64,000 nucleotides of DNA, from NCBI RefSeq assembly GCF_005938225.1, contig NZ_VCPC01000001.1, positions 1,177,213 to 1,241,212 on the forward strand, in the 5' to 3' direction. The stretch comes from Arenibacterium halophilum (GTDB lineage Bacteria; Pseudomonadota; Alphaproteobacteria; Rhodobacterales; Rhodobacteraceae). Of this stretch, positions 42,763 to 50,983 are shown piece after piece. Each line of letters opens with the position of its first letter. Position 1 is the stretch's first letter. A program made the position numbers and the translations under genes. The notes below the pieces were generated by a model that was not told the origin of the DNA, searched no databases, and was given only the letters and a program-made list of their open reading frames with translations.

Positions 42763-43106
42763 GCAGCGCGCCGCACCTCCACGATGTGTCCACCCGAGGC
42801 GACCTGATCGACTGGGGCCCGCAGCCCGATGCGGTCGCAGGTGCCTCGCGCTCTTCGGGGCGGCTGGTGCACAAGGGGCCGGACAACCGCCCCGAGATCG
42901 GCACCTGGGTCTGCACGCCGGGCACCTGGCGGCTGACCCTGCCCGCTGACGAGATTTGCCATTTCGTGGCGGGCCGCGCGACCTATACCGCCGACACCGG
43001 CGAGGTGATCGAGGTGGGCCCCGGCACCGTGGTGATGTTCCCCAAAGGATGGTCCGGCCAATGCGCCGTGCACGAGGAAATGCGCAACGTCTATGCGCTG
43101 TTTTGA
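42759..43106 (+). CDS. Cupin (DUF861-like) protein, tandem copy 1
   Basis: A 115-residue single-domain cupin. TWVCTPGTWRLTLPADEICH, FVAGRATYTADTGEVIEVGP and GTVVMFPKGWSGQCAVHEEM are the strands of the cupin_3 barrel, the family that includes ureidoglycine aminohydrolase-like proteins. It is paralogous to the next gene: matching DLIDWG, SSGRLVHKGPD and WVCTPG segments. Candidate metal ligands are sparse (His and Glu in DEICHF, His in AVHEEM). Function unknown; binding or conversion of an amine substrate is plausible in this context. Confidence 0.85.
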   Translation: MSSAPHLHDVSTRGDLIDWGPQPDAVAGASRSSGRLVHKGPDNRPEIGTWVCTPGTWRLTLPADEICHFVAGRATYTADTGEVIEVGPGTVVMFPKGWSGQCAVHEEMRNVYALF

Positions 43107-43120
43107 AAGGTAGACTGACG

Positions 43121-43465
43121 ATGACAACCCCGGTGATGCACAAACCGCTGGAGCAGGACGATCTGGTCGATTGGGGCGAGATCCCGACGATGATCGAAGG
43201 CAGCTCGCACACCTCGGGCAAGCTGCTTCACAAGGGCCCCGACGGGCAGAGCGAATGCGGGTTGTGGGTTTGTACCCCCGGCAAGTGGAACTGCCACGTC
43301 ACCCGCGACGAATTCTGCCACTTCCTTGAAGGGCGCTGCACCTACGTCCACGAGTCGGGCGAGGTGATCGAGATCACGCCCGACACAGCCGCCTTTTTCC
43401 CGCAGGACTGGAAGGGCGTCTGCACCGTCCACGAGACGGTGAAAAAGGTCTACATGATCCGCTGA
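43121..43465 (+). CDS. Cupin (DUF861-like) protein, tandem copy 2
   Basis: A 114-residue cupin following copy 1 after 14 nt. DDLVDWGEIPTMIEGSSHTS, GLWVCTPGKWNCHVTRDEFC, HFLEGRCTYVHESGEVIEIT and FFPQDWKGVCTVHETVKKVY show the same barrel. Compared with copy 1 it has an extra His in NCHVTRDE, giving a fuller His/Glu/His set, so this copy is the likelier metal-binding enzyme and copy 1 may be a partner. The start ATG 43121 lies after GACTGACG and an AAAGG ribosome-binding site. Confidence 0.85.
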   Translation: MTTPVMHKPLEQDDLVDWGEIPTMIEGSSHTSGKLLHKGPDGQSECGLWVCTPGKWNCHVTRDEFCHFLEGRCTYVHESGEVIEITPDTAAFFPQDWKGVCTVHETVKKVYMIR

Positions 43466-43476
43466 GAGAGCCGCTG

Positions 43477-45003
43477 ATGTCCGCCGAGCTGCCCGACCCG
43501 TTCACCCCCGCGCTGTTTCTGAACCCGGCCTATCAGACGCTGTCGGGCGCGGGGACCGTGCTGGAAAACCCCTCGACCCTTGAACCCGTGGGCGTGTTCG
43601 GCGCGCCGACGGGCCCCGAGATCGACGCTGTTCTGGCGCGGGTCAACGCCGCGCAGAAGGGCTGGGCCGCGACCGACCCGAAGGCGCGCGCCAAGGTGCT
43701 GCACCGCGTGGCCGATGCGATCGAGACGGGCGACATGGCCGCTGTGGCCAAGCGCATGACGCTGGAAACCGGCAAGCCCTATCCCGAGGCGATCGGCGAG
43801 ATCGCCAATATCGCGCCGGTGTTCCGCTATTACGCCGAAATGGCCCGCGACGATGCGGGCCATATCGCCGGGCCGATGCAGCCCGGATCGTTCCAGTTCA
43901 TGGTGCAGGAGCCGCTGGGCGTGACGGTGCATGTGGTGCCCTACAACTTTCCGCTGATCCTTGGCTGTTGGTCGATTGCCGCCTCGCTGGCGGCGGGCAA
44001 TGGCGTGGTGATGAAGGCCGCGCCGGCGGGAACCTTGTGTACGCTGGCCTTTGCGCAGGTGTTCCGGGCGCTGCCCGATGACCTGGTCGCCGTGCTGCCG
44101 GGCGGGGCCGAGGTGGGCCAGCACCTGATCGGCTCGCCCCTGACGCATGGGGTGGCGTTCACAGGCTCGGTGGCGTCAGGCAAGGCGGTGGCGGTGGCCG
44201 CCGCCGGACAGCTGAAGCCGGCGGTGATCGAGGCGGGCGGCAGCGACCCGATGATCGTGTCGGACAAGGTGGATGTGGATGTGGCCGCCGCCGGGGCCGT
44301 CACCGCCGCGTTTCTGCAATCAGGGCAAGTCTGCACCTCGACCGAGCGGATTTACGTCGTTGGCTCCGCCTACGGGGCGTTTCTGGAGGCGCTGGTGACA
44401 CGGACCCGCGCGCTGCGGATCGGCGATGGCATGGGCAAGGCCGAGATCGGACCGCTGGTCAGCCGTGCCGCGCGGGACAAGGTGGCCCGGCTGGTCGAGG
44501 ACGCCGTTGCGCAGGGGGCGACGGTTGAATGCGGCGGGTGTGTGCCAGAAGGCGTCGGCCCCGGCTGGTTCTATGCGCCCACCGTGCTGACCGGCGTGAC
44601 CGATGCGATGGAGATCGCGCGGGAAGAGATTTTCGGCCCCGTGGTCTGTGTCTACCCGGTGCCGGATTTCGACACGGCGCTGGCACAGGCGAATAACTCG
44701 GACTTCGGGTTGGGCGCGAGCGTGTTCACCGATGACCTGGACGAGGCGTTCCGGGGCGTGCGCGAGATGCAGGCCGGGATGGTCTGGATCAACAACCCGC
44801 TGGTGGACAACGACGCGCTGCCTTTTGGCGGGATCAAGAATTCGGGCCTTGGGCGCACGCTGGGCCGGACGGGGCTGGACGCGTTCCGCCGCCCCAAGAT
44901 GGCGGTGATCGACCCAAAGGCGCGGATGGCAGACTGGTGGTATCCCTACCCCGACGACTGGTTCCATGCCGAGGACGAGAGCGCCGGACGCAGCCACGTC
45001 TGA
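43477..45003 (+). CDS. Aldehyde dehydrogenase
   Basis: A 508-residue NAD(P)-dependent aldehyde dehydrogenase. The cofactor segment is VVPYNFPLILGCWSIAASLA; the general-base Glu is in VIEAGGSDPMIV (the usual ELGGKSP appears as EAGGSDP); the nucleophile Cys is in QSGQVCTSTERIYVVG (about residue 288); and EIFGPVVCVYPV and LPFGGIKNSGLGR close the family pattern. It resembles succinate- or amino-semialdehyde dehydrogenases. As the last gene of the transporter/UGT/cupin run it likely oxidises an aldehyde produced from the imported amine. Confidence 0.92.
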   Translation: MSAELPDPFTPALFLNPAYQTLSGAGTVLENPSTLEPVGVFGAPTGPEIDAVLARVNAAQKGWAATDPKARAKVLHRVADAIETGDMAAVAKRMTLETGKPYPEAIGEIANIAPVFRYYAEMARDDAGHIAGPMQPGSFQFMVQEPLGVTVHVVPYNFPLILGCWSIAASLAAGNGVVMKAAPAGTLCTLAFAQVFRALPDDLVAVLPGGAEVGQHLIGSPLTHGVAFTGSVASGKAVAVAAAGQLKPAVIEAGGSDPMIVSDKVDVDVAAAGAVTAAFLQSGQVCTSTERIYVVGSAYGAFLEALVTRTRALRIGDGMGKAEIGPLVSRAARDKVARLVEDAVAQGATVECGGCVPEGVGPGWFYAPTVLTGVTDAMEIAREEIFGPVVCVYPVPDFDTALAQANNSDFGLGASVFTDDLDEAFRGVREMQAGMVWINNPLVDNDALPFGGIKNSGLGRTLGRTGLDAFRRPKMAVIDPKARMADWWYPYPDDWFHAEDESAGRSHV

Positions 45004-45022
45004 GTTGCTTCGTACTGGAAGA

Positions 45023-45080
45023 GGGGGCTCTGCCCCCACCCCTTCGGGGTTCCCCCGGGATATTTGTCCCCCAAAGAACA
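45023..45080 (-). repeat. Intergenic structured repeat, copy D
   Basis: On the minus strand the head ends ACAAATATCCCGGGGGA, followed by CCCC-GAA-GGGG (45039-45049) and GGGGGC-AGA-GCCCCC (45023-45037). It lies 19 nt after the aldehyde dehydrogenase stop, between convergent genes. The same two-hairpin plan as copies A-C. Confidence 0.8.
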
Positions 45081-45115
45081 GGGGGACAGGAGATCAGCGC
45101 GGCGGCGCGGGTGTG

Positions 45116-45144
45116 GGAGGGGCTGGGCCCCTCCGGGGTTTTGG
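45116..45144 (+). terminator. Hairpin terminator candidate between convergent genes
   Basis: GGAGGGGC pairs with GCCCCTCC over a 3-nt loop (45116-45134), followed by GGGGTTTTGG. It sits just past the matB stop region on the opposite strand and could stop the aldehyde dehydrogenase transcript. Confidence 0.4.
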
Positions 45145-45147
45145 TGG

Positions 45148-46665
45148 TCAGGACGGCATGAAGCGCGATTTGTAGGTGTCGCGCAGGATGTTCTTTTGCA
45201 CCTTGCCCATGGTGTTGCGCGGCAGTTCGTCCAGCAGGATCAACTCGCGCGGGTGCTTGAAGCGGGCGAGGCTGTCGCGGGCAGCGGCGAGGATCGCATC
45301 GGTATCGGGGGCTGCGCCCTTTTCCGGCACGAGGATGCCCAGCACGGTTTCGCCGAAGTCCGGGTGCGGCACGCCGATCACCGCGGATTCAAGCACGCCG
45401 GGCTGGTCGTCGAGCAGCAGCTCGATTTCCTTGGGGTAGATGTTGTAGCCGCCTGAAATGATCAGGTCCTTGTTGCGGCCCACGATGTGGACATAGCCGT
45501 CTTCGTCCACGCGGCCGAGATCGCCGGTGATGAAGAAGCCGTCTTCGCGCAGCTCGGCGGCGGTTTTTTCCGGCATCTGCCAGTAGCCTTTGAACACGTT
45601 GGGGCCGCGCACCTCGATCTGGCCGACCTCGCCGTCCGGCAGGGTCTTGCCGGTTTCGGGGTCGGTCACCTTCAGCTCGACCCCCGGCAGCGGGAAGCCC
45701 ACGGTGCCGGCGCGGCGTTCGCCGTCGTAGGGATTCGAGGTATTCATGTTGGTTTCCGTCATCCCGTAGCGTTCAAGGATGCGGTGGCCGGTGCGGGATT
45801 CGAAGCTGACGTGGGTTTCGGCCAGCAGCGGCGCGGAGCCCGAGATGAACAGCCGCATCCTGGCGGTCAGCTCGCGGGTCAGGCGGGCGTCGTCCAGCAG
45901 GCGGGTGTAGAAGGTCGGCACGCCCATCATCGCCGTGGCGCGGGGCAGCAGGGCGATCACCTGATCGGCATCGAATTTCGGCAGGAAGATCATCGACCCG
46001 CCCGCCGTCAGCGTGATGTTCGTCGCCACGAACAGCCCGTGGGTGTGGAAGATCGGCAGCGCGTGCAGCAGCACGTCATCGGCGGTGAAGCGCCAGTGAT
46101 CCGTCAGGGTGCGGGCATTCGACAGCAGGTTGTCCTGCGTCAGCATCGCGCCCTTGGAGCGGCCCGTGGTGCCCGAGGTATAGAGGAAAGCGGCAAGATC
46201 GTCGCCACTGCGGTCGACTGTGTCAAAGCTGTCGGGCTGCCCTTCGGCCTTGTCCGAGAGCGAGCCGGAGCCATCGCCATTCAGCGTTTCCAGCGTGGCG
46301 CCAAGGCCCGTGGCGATGGGTGCGAGTGCCCCCTGACTGGCGCCATCGCAGACCATCAGCCGCGCACCGCTATTTTCAAGGAAATAGGTGAGTTCATCCA
46401 CCGTGTAGGCCGTGTTGAGCGGCAGGAAGATCAGACCGGCCTGCGCGCAGGCGGCATAGACGGCCAGCGCCTGCGGCGATTTCTGGATCTGCACGGCCAC
46501 CCGGTCGCCCGGATTCAGCCCCGCGCAGGTCAGCACATGGGCAAACCGCGCTGTCATTTGCAGGAACGACTGGTACGAGATCTCGGAGCCGTCGGGCAGG
46601 ATCAGGAAGGCATCAAGGCGCCCGGCGTGGGCGGCGAACAGCGTGTCATAAAGCGGGTTGGCCAT
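45148..46665 (-). CDS. matB: Malonyl-CoA synthetase
   Basis: A 505-residue acyl-CoA synthetase activating malonate with ATP and CoA. The AMP-binding P-loop is AFLYTSGTTGRSKGAML (about residues 156-172). Further motifs are LPIFHTHGLFVATN, LERYGMTETNMNTSNPYDGE (A5; the TETxMN form with the following Arg-Arg fits MatB) and DGFFITGDLGRVDEDGYVHI, with the catalytic Lys in LPRNTMGKVQKNILRD. Placement as the last gene of matPQMAB supports the substrate. Gap to matA is 14 nt. Confidence 0.93.
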   Translation of the reverse strand: MANPLYDTLFAAHAGRLDAFLILPDGSEISYQSFLQMTARFAHVLTCAGLNPGDRVAVQIQKSPQALAVYAACAQAGLIFLPLNTAYTVDELTYFLENSGARLMVCDGASQGALAPIATGLGATLETLNGDGSGSLSDKAEGQPDSFDTVDRSGDDLAAFLYTSGTTGRSKGAMLTQDNLLSNARTLTDHWRFTADDVLLHALPIFHTHGLFVATNITLTAGGSMIFLPKFDADQVIALLPRATAMMGVPTFYTRLLDDARLTRELTARMRLFISGSAPLLAETHVSFESRTGHRILERYGMTETNMNTSNPYDGERRAGTVGFPLPGVELKVTDPETGKTLPDGEVGQIEVRGPNVFKGYWQMPEKTAAELREDGFFITGDLGRVDEDGYVHIVGRNKDLIISGGYNIYPKEIELLLDDQPGVLESAVIGVPHPDFGETVLGILVPEKGAAPDTDAILAAARDSLARFKHPRELILLDELPRNTMGKVQKNILRDTYKSRFMPS

Positions 46666-46679
46666 GGGTTCGACTTTCT

Positions 46680-47927
46680 TCAGGCCTGCGCCCGGGCGGC
46701 GCCGGCAGCCAGCGCACGCACCTCGGGAGAGGCGGCGACGGTTTTCTCGGTTGCGAATTTTTCGTGGTTCTGCGCCACTTTGCCCAGATCGTAAAGGTAG
46801 TTCACCATGGCCCCGGCGCTTTGGGCCATACCTTTTTCCGATGTATCGGCGCCCGCGTGTACGGCATGCACCAGCGCGCCATTGCCAAGGTGGAAGCGCG
46901 CGACCGGATCCAGTGGCGCGGCGCCTTCGGTCTTGGCCTTCAGCAGGTAGTGGGCGGCGGTGGCGCGCAGCGCCTCGGACGTGTCGATGGGAGGGGGCGC
47001 CTCCTGCGCGGTGTACCAGCGCATCAGCCCGGGAATGGGCGAGAGCGTGACGAAGGTTTTCAGCCCCGCCAGTTCGGTCGACAGGTCGGCGGCCACCTGC
47101 TTGATCAGTGAATTGCCGAACGAAATGCTTGCCAGCCCGGCCTGACAGTTCGAGATCGAATAGAACACGGCTGTGTCCGCATCTTCGGCGGCCAGCGGGG
47201 CGCGTTCTTCGGCCAGCAGCATCTGGATCGAGCCGGGAATGCCCTGCGTCAGCGCCACCTCGACGAAGATCAGCGGCTCGTCGGGCATGGCAGGGTGGAA
47301 GAAGGCGAAACAGCGCCTGTCTTCGGGTTGCAGGCGGCGGCGCAGATCGTCCCAGCTGTCGATGGCGTGCACGGCCTCGTAGGCGATTATCTTTTCAAGG
47401 ATATGCGCCGGGCTTTCCCAGTTGATCGGGCGCAGCACCAGGAAGCCCCGGTTGAACCACGAGGCAAACAGGTGCCGGAAATCGAGGTCCAGCGCCTGCA
47501 AGGCCGGATCGCCCCGCCCCAGACGCAGCAGGTCGGCCCGCATCCGCACCAGTCGCGCGGTTGCGCCCGGCACCTGGTTCAACCGGCGGATCAGCTCTTG
47601 CCGGGGGGGTTCGGCGGCGGCCATGAAGGCGCGATAGGTGGCTTTCGAGGGGTCGGCCTCGTACGCGGCCAGAGTGTTGCGCACCTGGGTCGGGTCGATG
47701 TTCTTGGCCTCGGCCAGGTCGTGGAAGACGGCCAGCTTTTCGCCGTCATCCAACTGCTCGAACCGGTCCAGGTAACTGCGCGCCAGGGCCAGGCCCGAGG
47801 TTTCGCCCGAGGCGCTGACCAGCGCGCTGGCCAGGTCGGGCAGCGGGCGGCTGTCATCCCGGGCCGCGGGGCCCGAGCGATAGCGCCGGTCGAAAACGGT
47901 CGACAGAAGATCGGCAAGCAGGGTCAA
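46680..47927 (-). CDS. matA: Malonyl-CoA decarboxylase
   Basis: A 415-residue enzyme converting malonyl-CoA to acetyl-CoA. The N-terminal helical domain covers about residues 1-150. The C-terminal catalytic acetyltransferase-like domain contains AVFYSISNCQAGLASISFGN followed by LIKQVAADL and TFVTLSPIPGLMRWY, the standard MCD signature. No ATG is available near the N-terminus; I place the start at TTG 47927, which overlaps the matM stop as TTGA and has GGGAG 7 nt upstream. MatA and MatB together turn imported malonate into acetyl-CoA. Confidence 0.92.
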   Translation of the reverse strand: MTLLADLLSTVFDRRYRSGPAARDDSRPLPDLASALVSASGETSGLALARSYLDRFEQLDDGEKLAVFHDLAEAKNIDPTQVRNTLAAYEADPSKATYRAFMAAAEPPRQELIRRLNQVPGATARLVRMRADLLRLGRGDPALQALDLDFRHLFASWFNRGFLVLRPINWESPAHILEKIIAYEAVHAIDSWDDLRRRLQPEDRRCFAFFHPAMPDEPLIFVEVALTQGIPGSIQMLLAEERAPLAAEDADTAVFYSISNCQAGLASISFGNSLIKQVAADLSTELAGLKTFVTLSPIPGLMRWYTAQEAPPPIDTSEALRATAAHYLLKAKTEGAAPLDPVARFHLGNGALVHAVHAGADTSEKGMAQSAGAMVNYLYDLGKVAQNHEKFATEKTVAASPEVRALAAGAARAQA

Positions 47928-49240
47928 AACGCTTCTCCCATCACGGCCTCGGGCAGCCAGGTGGCCAACCCCGGGAACAGGCACAGCAGGATGATCGCCA
48001 GCACCATGCAGCCGACAAAGGGCAGCGACCCGGTGAGGATCGTCTTGAGCTTGATGTCGGGCGCGATGCCGTTGATGACATAAAGGTTCAGGCCAACGGG
48101 GGGCGAGATCAGCCCGATTTCCATGTTGATCGTCAGCACCACGGCAAACCAGATCGGATCGAACCCGGCGGTGGTGATGATCGGCAGCAGGATCGGCGCC
48201 GCCATCAGGATCACCGCGACCGGCGGCAGGAAGAACCCGGCCACCAGCAGGAACACGTTGACCGCCCCCATCAGCACCCAGCGGTTCACATCCAGCGTGC
48301 CGATCCATTCGGCGATGGACTGGGTGATGAACAGCGATGACAGCATGTAGGAGAACACCCCCGCCGCCGCGATGATGAACAGAATCATCACGGATTCACG
48401 GGTGCTGTCGCGCAGCACGTCCCACAGGGCGCGCGGGCTCCAGAGTTTGTAGATGATGACCGCGATCAGCAGGCAGAGCAGCGCGCCCACGGCGGCCGTT
48501 TCCGACGGTGTCGCGATGCCGCCGTACATGGCATAAAGCACGCCAAGGATGATCAGCAGGAAGGGCACCACGCGCGGCAGAATCTCGAACCGTTCGCGCC
48601 AGGTATAGCTGCCCGAGCCGAGCCGCGTCGTATCGCCCGAGCGCCATGTGGAATACAGCGACCAGGCCATGAACAGGGCGACCAGCAGGAAGCCCGGGAT
48701 CACACCGGCCAGGAAGAGCCGCCCGATCGAGGTTTCGGTGGCGATGCCATAGACGATCATGGTGACCGAGGGCGGGATCAGGATGCCCAGCGTGCCGCCC
48801 GCGGCGATGGACCCGGCGGCGACGCCATCGGGATAGCCGCGCTTGCGCATTTCGGGGATGCCCATCTTGCCGATGGCGGCGCAGGTGGCGGGCGACGATC
48901 CCGACATGGCGGCAAACAGCGCGCAGGCGCCAAGATTGGAAATGACCAGCCCGCCGGGAATGCGCGTCAGCCAGCGTTCCAGCGCCTCGTACAGGTCCGC
49001 CCCCGCCCGGGTCGAGGCGATGGAAGCCCCCATGATGATGAACATCGGGATCGACAGCAGCGCAAAATTGTCGAGCTTGCCAAAGAAGATCTCGGGCAGC
49101 AGTTCAAGCGAGCGCATCCCGTCGAACACGATCAGGAATCCGGCCGAGACGATCAGCAGACCAATGGCAACCGAAACGCCGGAAAACAGCACGGCGATGG
49201 TGGCAAGCGCGACCAGCGCGCCCAGAACGAGCGGGTCCAT
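47924..49240 (-). CDS. matM: TRAP transporter large permease, malonate (DctM type)
   Basis: A 438-residue membrane protein with about twelve hydrophobic helices. DctM motifs are PMFIIMGASIASTRAGADLY, FAAMSGSSPATCAAIGKMGI, AAGGTLGILIPPSVTMIVYG (about residues 158-177) and INMEIGLISPPVGLNLYVIN. The ATG at 49240 overlaps the matQ stop (TGATG). With matQ it forms the sodium-dependent membrane unit of a TRAP transporter. The malonate assignment comes from the matPQMAB gene order. Confidence 0.92.
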   Translation of the reverse strand: MDPLVLGALVALATIAVLFSGVSVAIGLLIVSAGFLIVFDGMRSLELLPEIFFGKLDNFALLSIPMFIIMGASIASTRAGADLYEALERWLTRIPGGLVISNLGACALFAAMSGSSPATCAAIGKMGIPEMRKRGYPDGVAAGSIAAGGTLGILIPPSVTMIVYGIATETSIGRLFLAGVIPGFLLVALFMAWSLYSTWRSGDTTRLGSGSYTWRERFEILPRVVPFLLIILGVLYAMYGGIATPSETAAVGALLCLLIAVIIYKLWSPRALWDVLRDSTRESVMILFIIAAAGVFSYMLSSLFITQSIAEWIGTLDVNRWVLMGAVNVFLLVAGFFLPPVAVILMAAPILLPIITTAGFDPIWFAVVLTINMEIGLISPPVGLNLYVINGIAPDIKLKTILTGSLPFVGCMVLAIILLCLFPGLATWLPEAVMGEAF

Positions 49241-49788
49241 CAGACGTCCTCCAGCCCGAAAGGTTTGTCGACACCTGTCAGCACGGCCACCAGATCTGCG
49301 ATCAGTTGCAGCAGCAGCAGTCCAAAGCCGACCGGAATGGCAAGATAGGGAATCCAAAGGCGGACGGCCCAGACGGTGTCGGATGTCCAGCCGCGCGACC
49401 ACGCGAAATGCCAGTAGTCATAGCCGTAGTAGACCATGACGGCGACAATCGCGATGGACAGGCCCAGCGTGATGACGGCCAGCACCTTGCGCGCGCGCGG
49501 CGCCAGCGACAGCGGGATCAGATCGACGTTCACATGACCGCGCAGGCGCTGGACATAGGGCAGGCCGATCAGAGTGGCCGCGACCATCAGGTAGATCACC
49601 GCCTCGGTCTGCCAGACGGTCGAGCCGTTCAGCACAAAGCGGATCACGATCATCTGGCAGGTGATGCCCACCGCCACGACGATCATCGCCGCCGACAACC
49701 AGCCCGCAAGGGTGGATAACGCCGCGACGGTTTTCAGAAAGGGGTTGTTGCCTGCATGTGCTGCGGCAGCCGTGCTGTGGCCGGCCAT
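49240..49788 (-). CDS. matQ: TRAP transporter small permease, malonate (DctQ type)
   Basis: A 182-residue protein with four hydrophobic helices. WQTEAVIYLMVAATLIGLPY, RGHVNVDLIPLSLAPRARKV and the C-terminal RLWIPYLAIPVGFGLLLLQL match DctQ subunits. Partner of MatM. The 80-nt gap to the upstream matP holds a strong hairpin. Confidence 0.9.
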   Translation of the reverse strand: MAGHSTAAAAHAGNNPFLKTVAALSTLAGWLSAAMIVVAVGITCQMIVIRFVLNGSTVWQTEAVIYLMVAATLIGLPYVQRLRGHVNVDLIPLSLAPRARKVLAVITLGLSIAIVAVMVYYGYDYWHFAWSRGWTSDTVWAVRLWIPYLAIPVGFGLLLLQLIADLVAVLTGVDKPFGLEDV

Positions 49789-49836
49789 GGGCGCCTCCGG
49801 GGTTCGGGGGTGTCGTGATGTGGGAGTTCAGGGGGT

Positions 49837-49861
49837 GCGGGGCGGCACGGGGCCGCCCCGC
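49837..49861 (-). promoter_or_regulatory. Intra-operon hairpin between matP and matQ
   Basis: GCGGGGCGGC (49837-49846) and GCCGCCCCGC (49852-49861) form a perfect 10-bp stem with a 5-nt loop, starting 7 nt after the matP stop. No T run follows, so full termination is unlikely. It should raise matP expression over matQM by stabilising the upstream RNA or causing partial termination. Confidence 0.65.
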
Positions 49862-49868
49862 AGCGCGA

Positions 49869-50855
49869 TCATTCGACCGCGAGCGCCATATCCAGCAGCT
49901 CTTGCCCGTCGGGCACATCCGCGACGAAGGCCGCATAGGACGTCTCGCGCGCCAGATCCTGCCATGCCTTGAAATCGGCATCCGACATATTGGCAATCTC
50001 CACACCGGCTTTTTCAAAGACTTCGACCGAAGCCGCGTCTTCTTTTTTGGCTTCGTCCAGATAGAAGGCCTGCGCCTTTTCCGAGGCCGCCATCAGCGCG
50101 TCCTGCTGTTCTTGGGTCAGCCCCTCGAAGGTGGATTTGTTCATCAGCAGCGGCTGATACATGAACCACAGCGCCACGTCGCCCGCGGGGGTATAGCACT
50201 TGACCTGCTCGAAGATGCGATAGGACACGAAGGACGACGACGAGGTGTTCACAGCATCCAGAACGCCGGTCTGCATCGCGTTGTACACCTCGGACGAGGC
50301 CATCGACGCGATGGATGCGCCCGCGCCCGCCAGCATCTGCTCGAACGCCTTGCCCGCCGCGCGGGTTTGCAGGCCCGCGACATCCTCGGGCTTGGTGATG
50401 CACTTGTCCTTGCCGGCAAAGCCGCCCGCCAGATAGCCGTGCACCAGCACCATTACATCGTCCTCCGCCATCTTGGCCTCGAGCGCCTCCATGAAGGGCG
50501 AGTCCGACAGGCGCGCGGCGTGGTCATGGTTTTTCACCAGCCCGGGCATCAGCGTGAGGTTATAGGCCGGTTGCTGGCCGCCCGCATAGGAAAGCGGCAG
50601 AACGGTCATGTCGAGCTGGCCGCGCGACAGGGGCTTGTACTGCTCGCGCGCCTTGAATAGCGAGCTGGACCCGAAGATCTTGATGTCGAGGTCCACACCG
50701 GCGGCGGCAACCTCATCCGCGACGATCTGAGCCACCTTGTGGCGCACGTCGTTGTTCGACCATTGGTGCGACAGGCGCAATTCCGTGGCATGTGCGGCCC
50801 CGGCCGCGGCAATCAGCGCGGCGCCGGCGACGGCAGCCTTCAGCTTGGCAATCAT
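49869..50855 (-). CDS. matP: TRAP transporter substrate-binding protein, malonate (DctP type)
   Basis: A 328-residue periplasmic DctP-family protein. The signal peptide ends GAAHA at about residue 23. Mature landmarks are ELRLSHQWSNND, the family Arg in LQTRAAGKAFEQMLAGAGAS (carboxylate-binding Arg, about residue 165), and SEVYNAMQTGVLDAVNTSSS. First gene of the operon, 128 nt from the divergent regulator, with the operator between. Binds malonate by context. Confidence 0.92.
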   Translation of the reverse strand: MIAKLKAAVAGAALIAAAGAAHATELRLSHQWSNNDVRHKVAQIVADEVAAAGVDLDIKIFGSSSLFKAREQYKPLSRGQLDMTVLPLSYAGGQQPAYNLTLMPGLVKNHDHAARLSDSPFMEALEAKMAEDDVMVLVHGYLAGGFAGKDKCITKPEDVAGLQTRAAGKAFEQMLAGAGASIASMASSEVYNAMQTGVLDAVNTSSSSFVSYRIFEQVKCYTPAGDVALWFMYQPLLMNKSTFEGLTQEQQDALMAASEKAQAFYLDEAKKEDAASVEVFEKAGVEIANMSDADFKAWQDLARETSYAAFVADVPDGQELLDMALAVE

Positions 50856-50935
50856 GTGTTCCTCCCATGGTGTACCGCCCGGATTTCACCGGGCTGTGTC
50901 GCCAACTATGGAGGATATGTTCTGTGAGTCAATCA

Positions 50936-50949
50936 TCTTGTATACAAAA
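50936..50949. promoter_or_regulatory. MatR-type operator
   Basis: TCTTGTATACAAAA contains the perfect 10-bp palindrome TTGTATACAA (50938-50947), the classical operator shape of GntR/FCD regulators and very close to the MatR site I recall from Rhizobium trifolii. It lies between matP and matR, 37 nt before the matR start, so it can repress both. Malonate would be the expected inducer. Confidence 0.8.
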
Positions 50950-50983
50950 AGAAACGCTTTGCACACTCACGCCGCTTTGCTAG

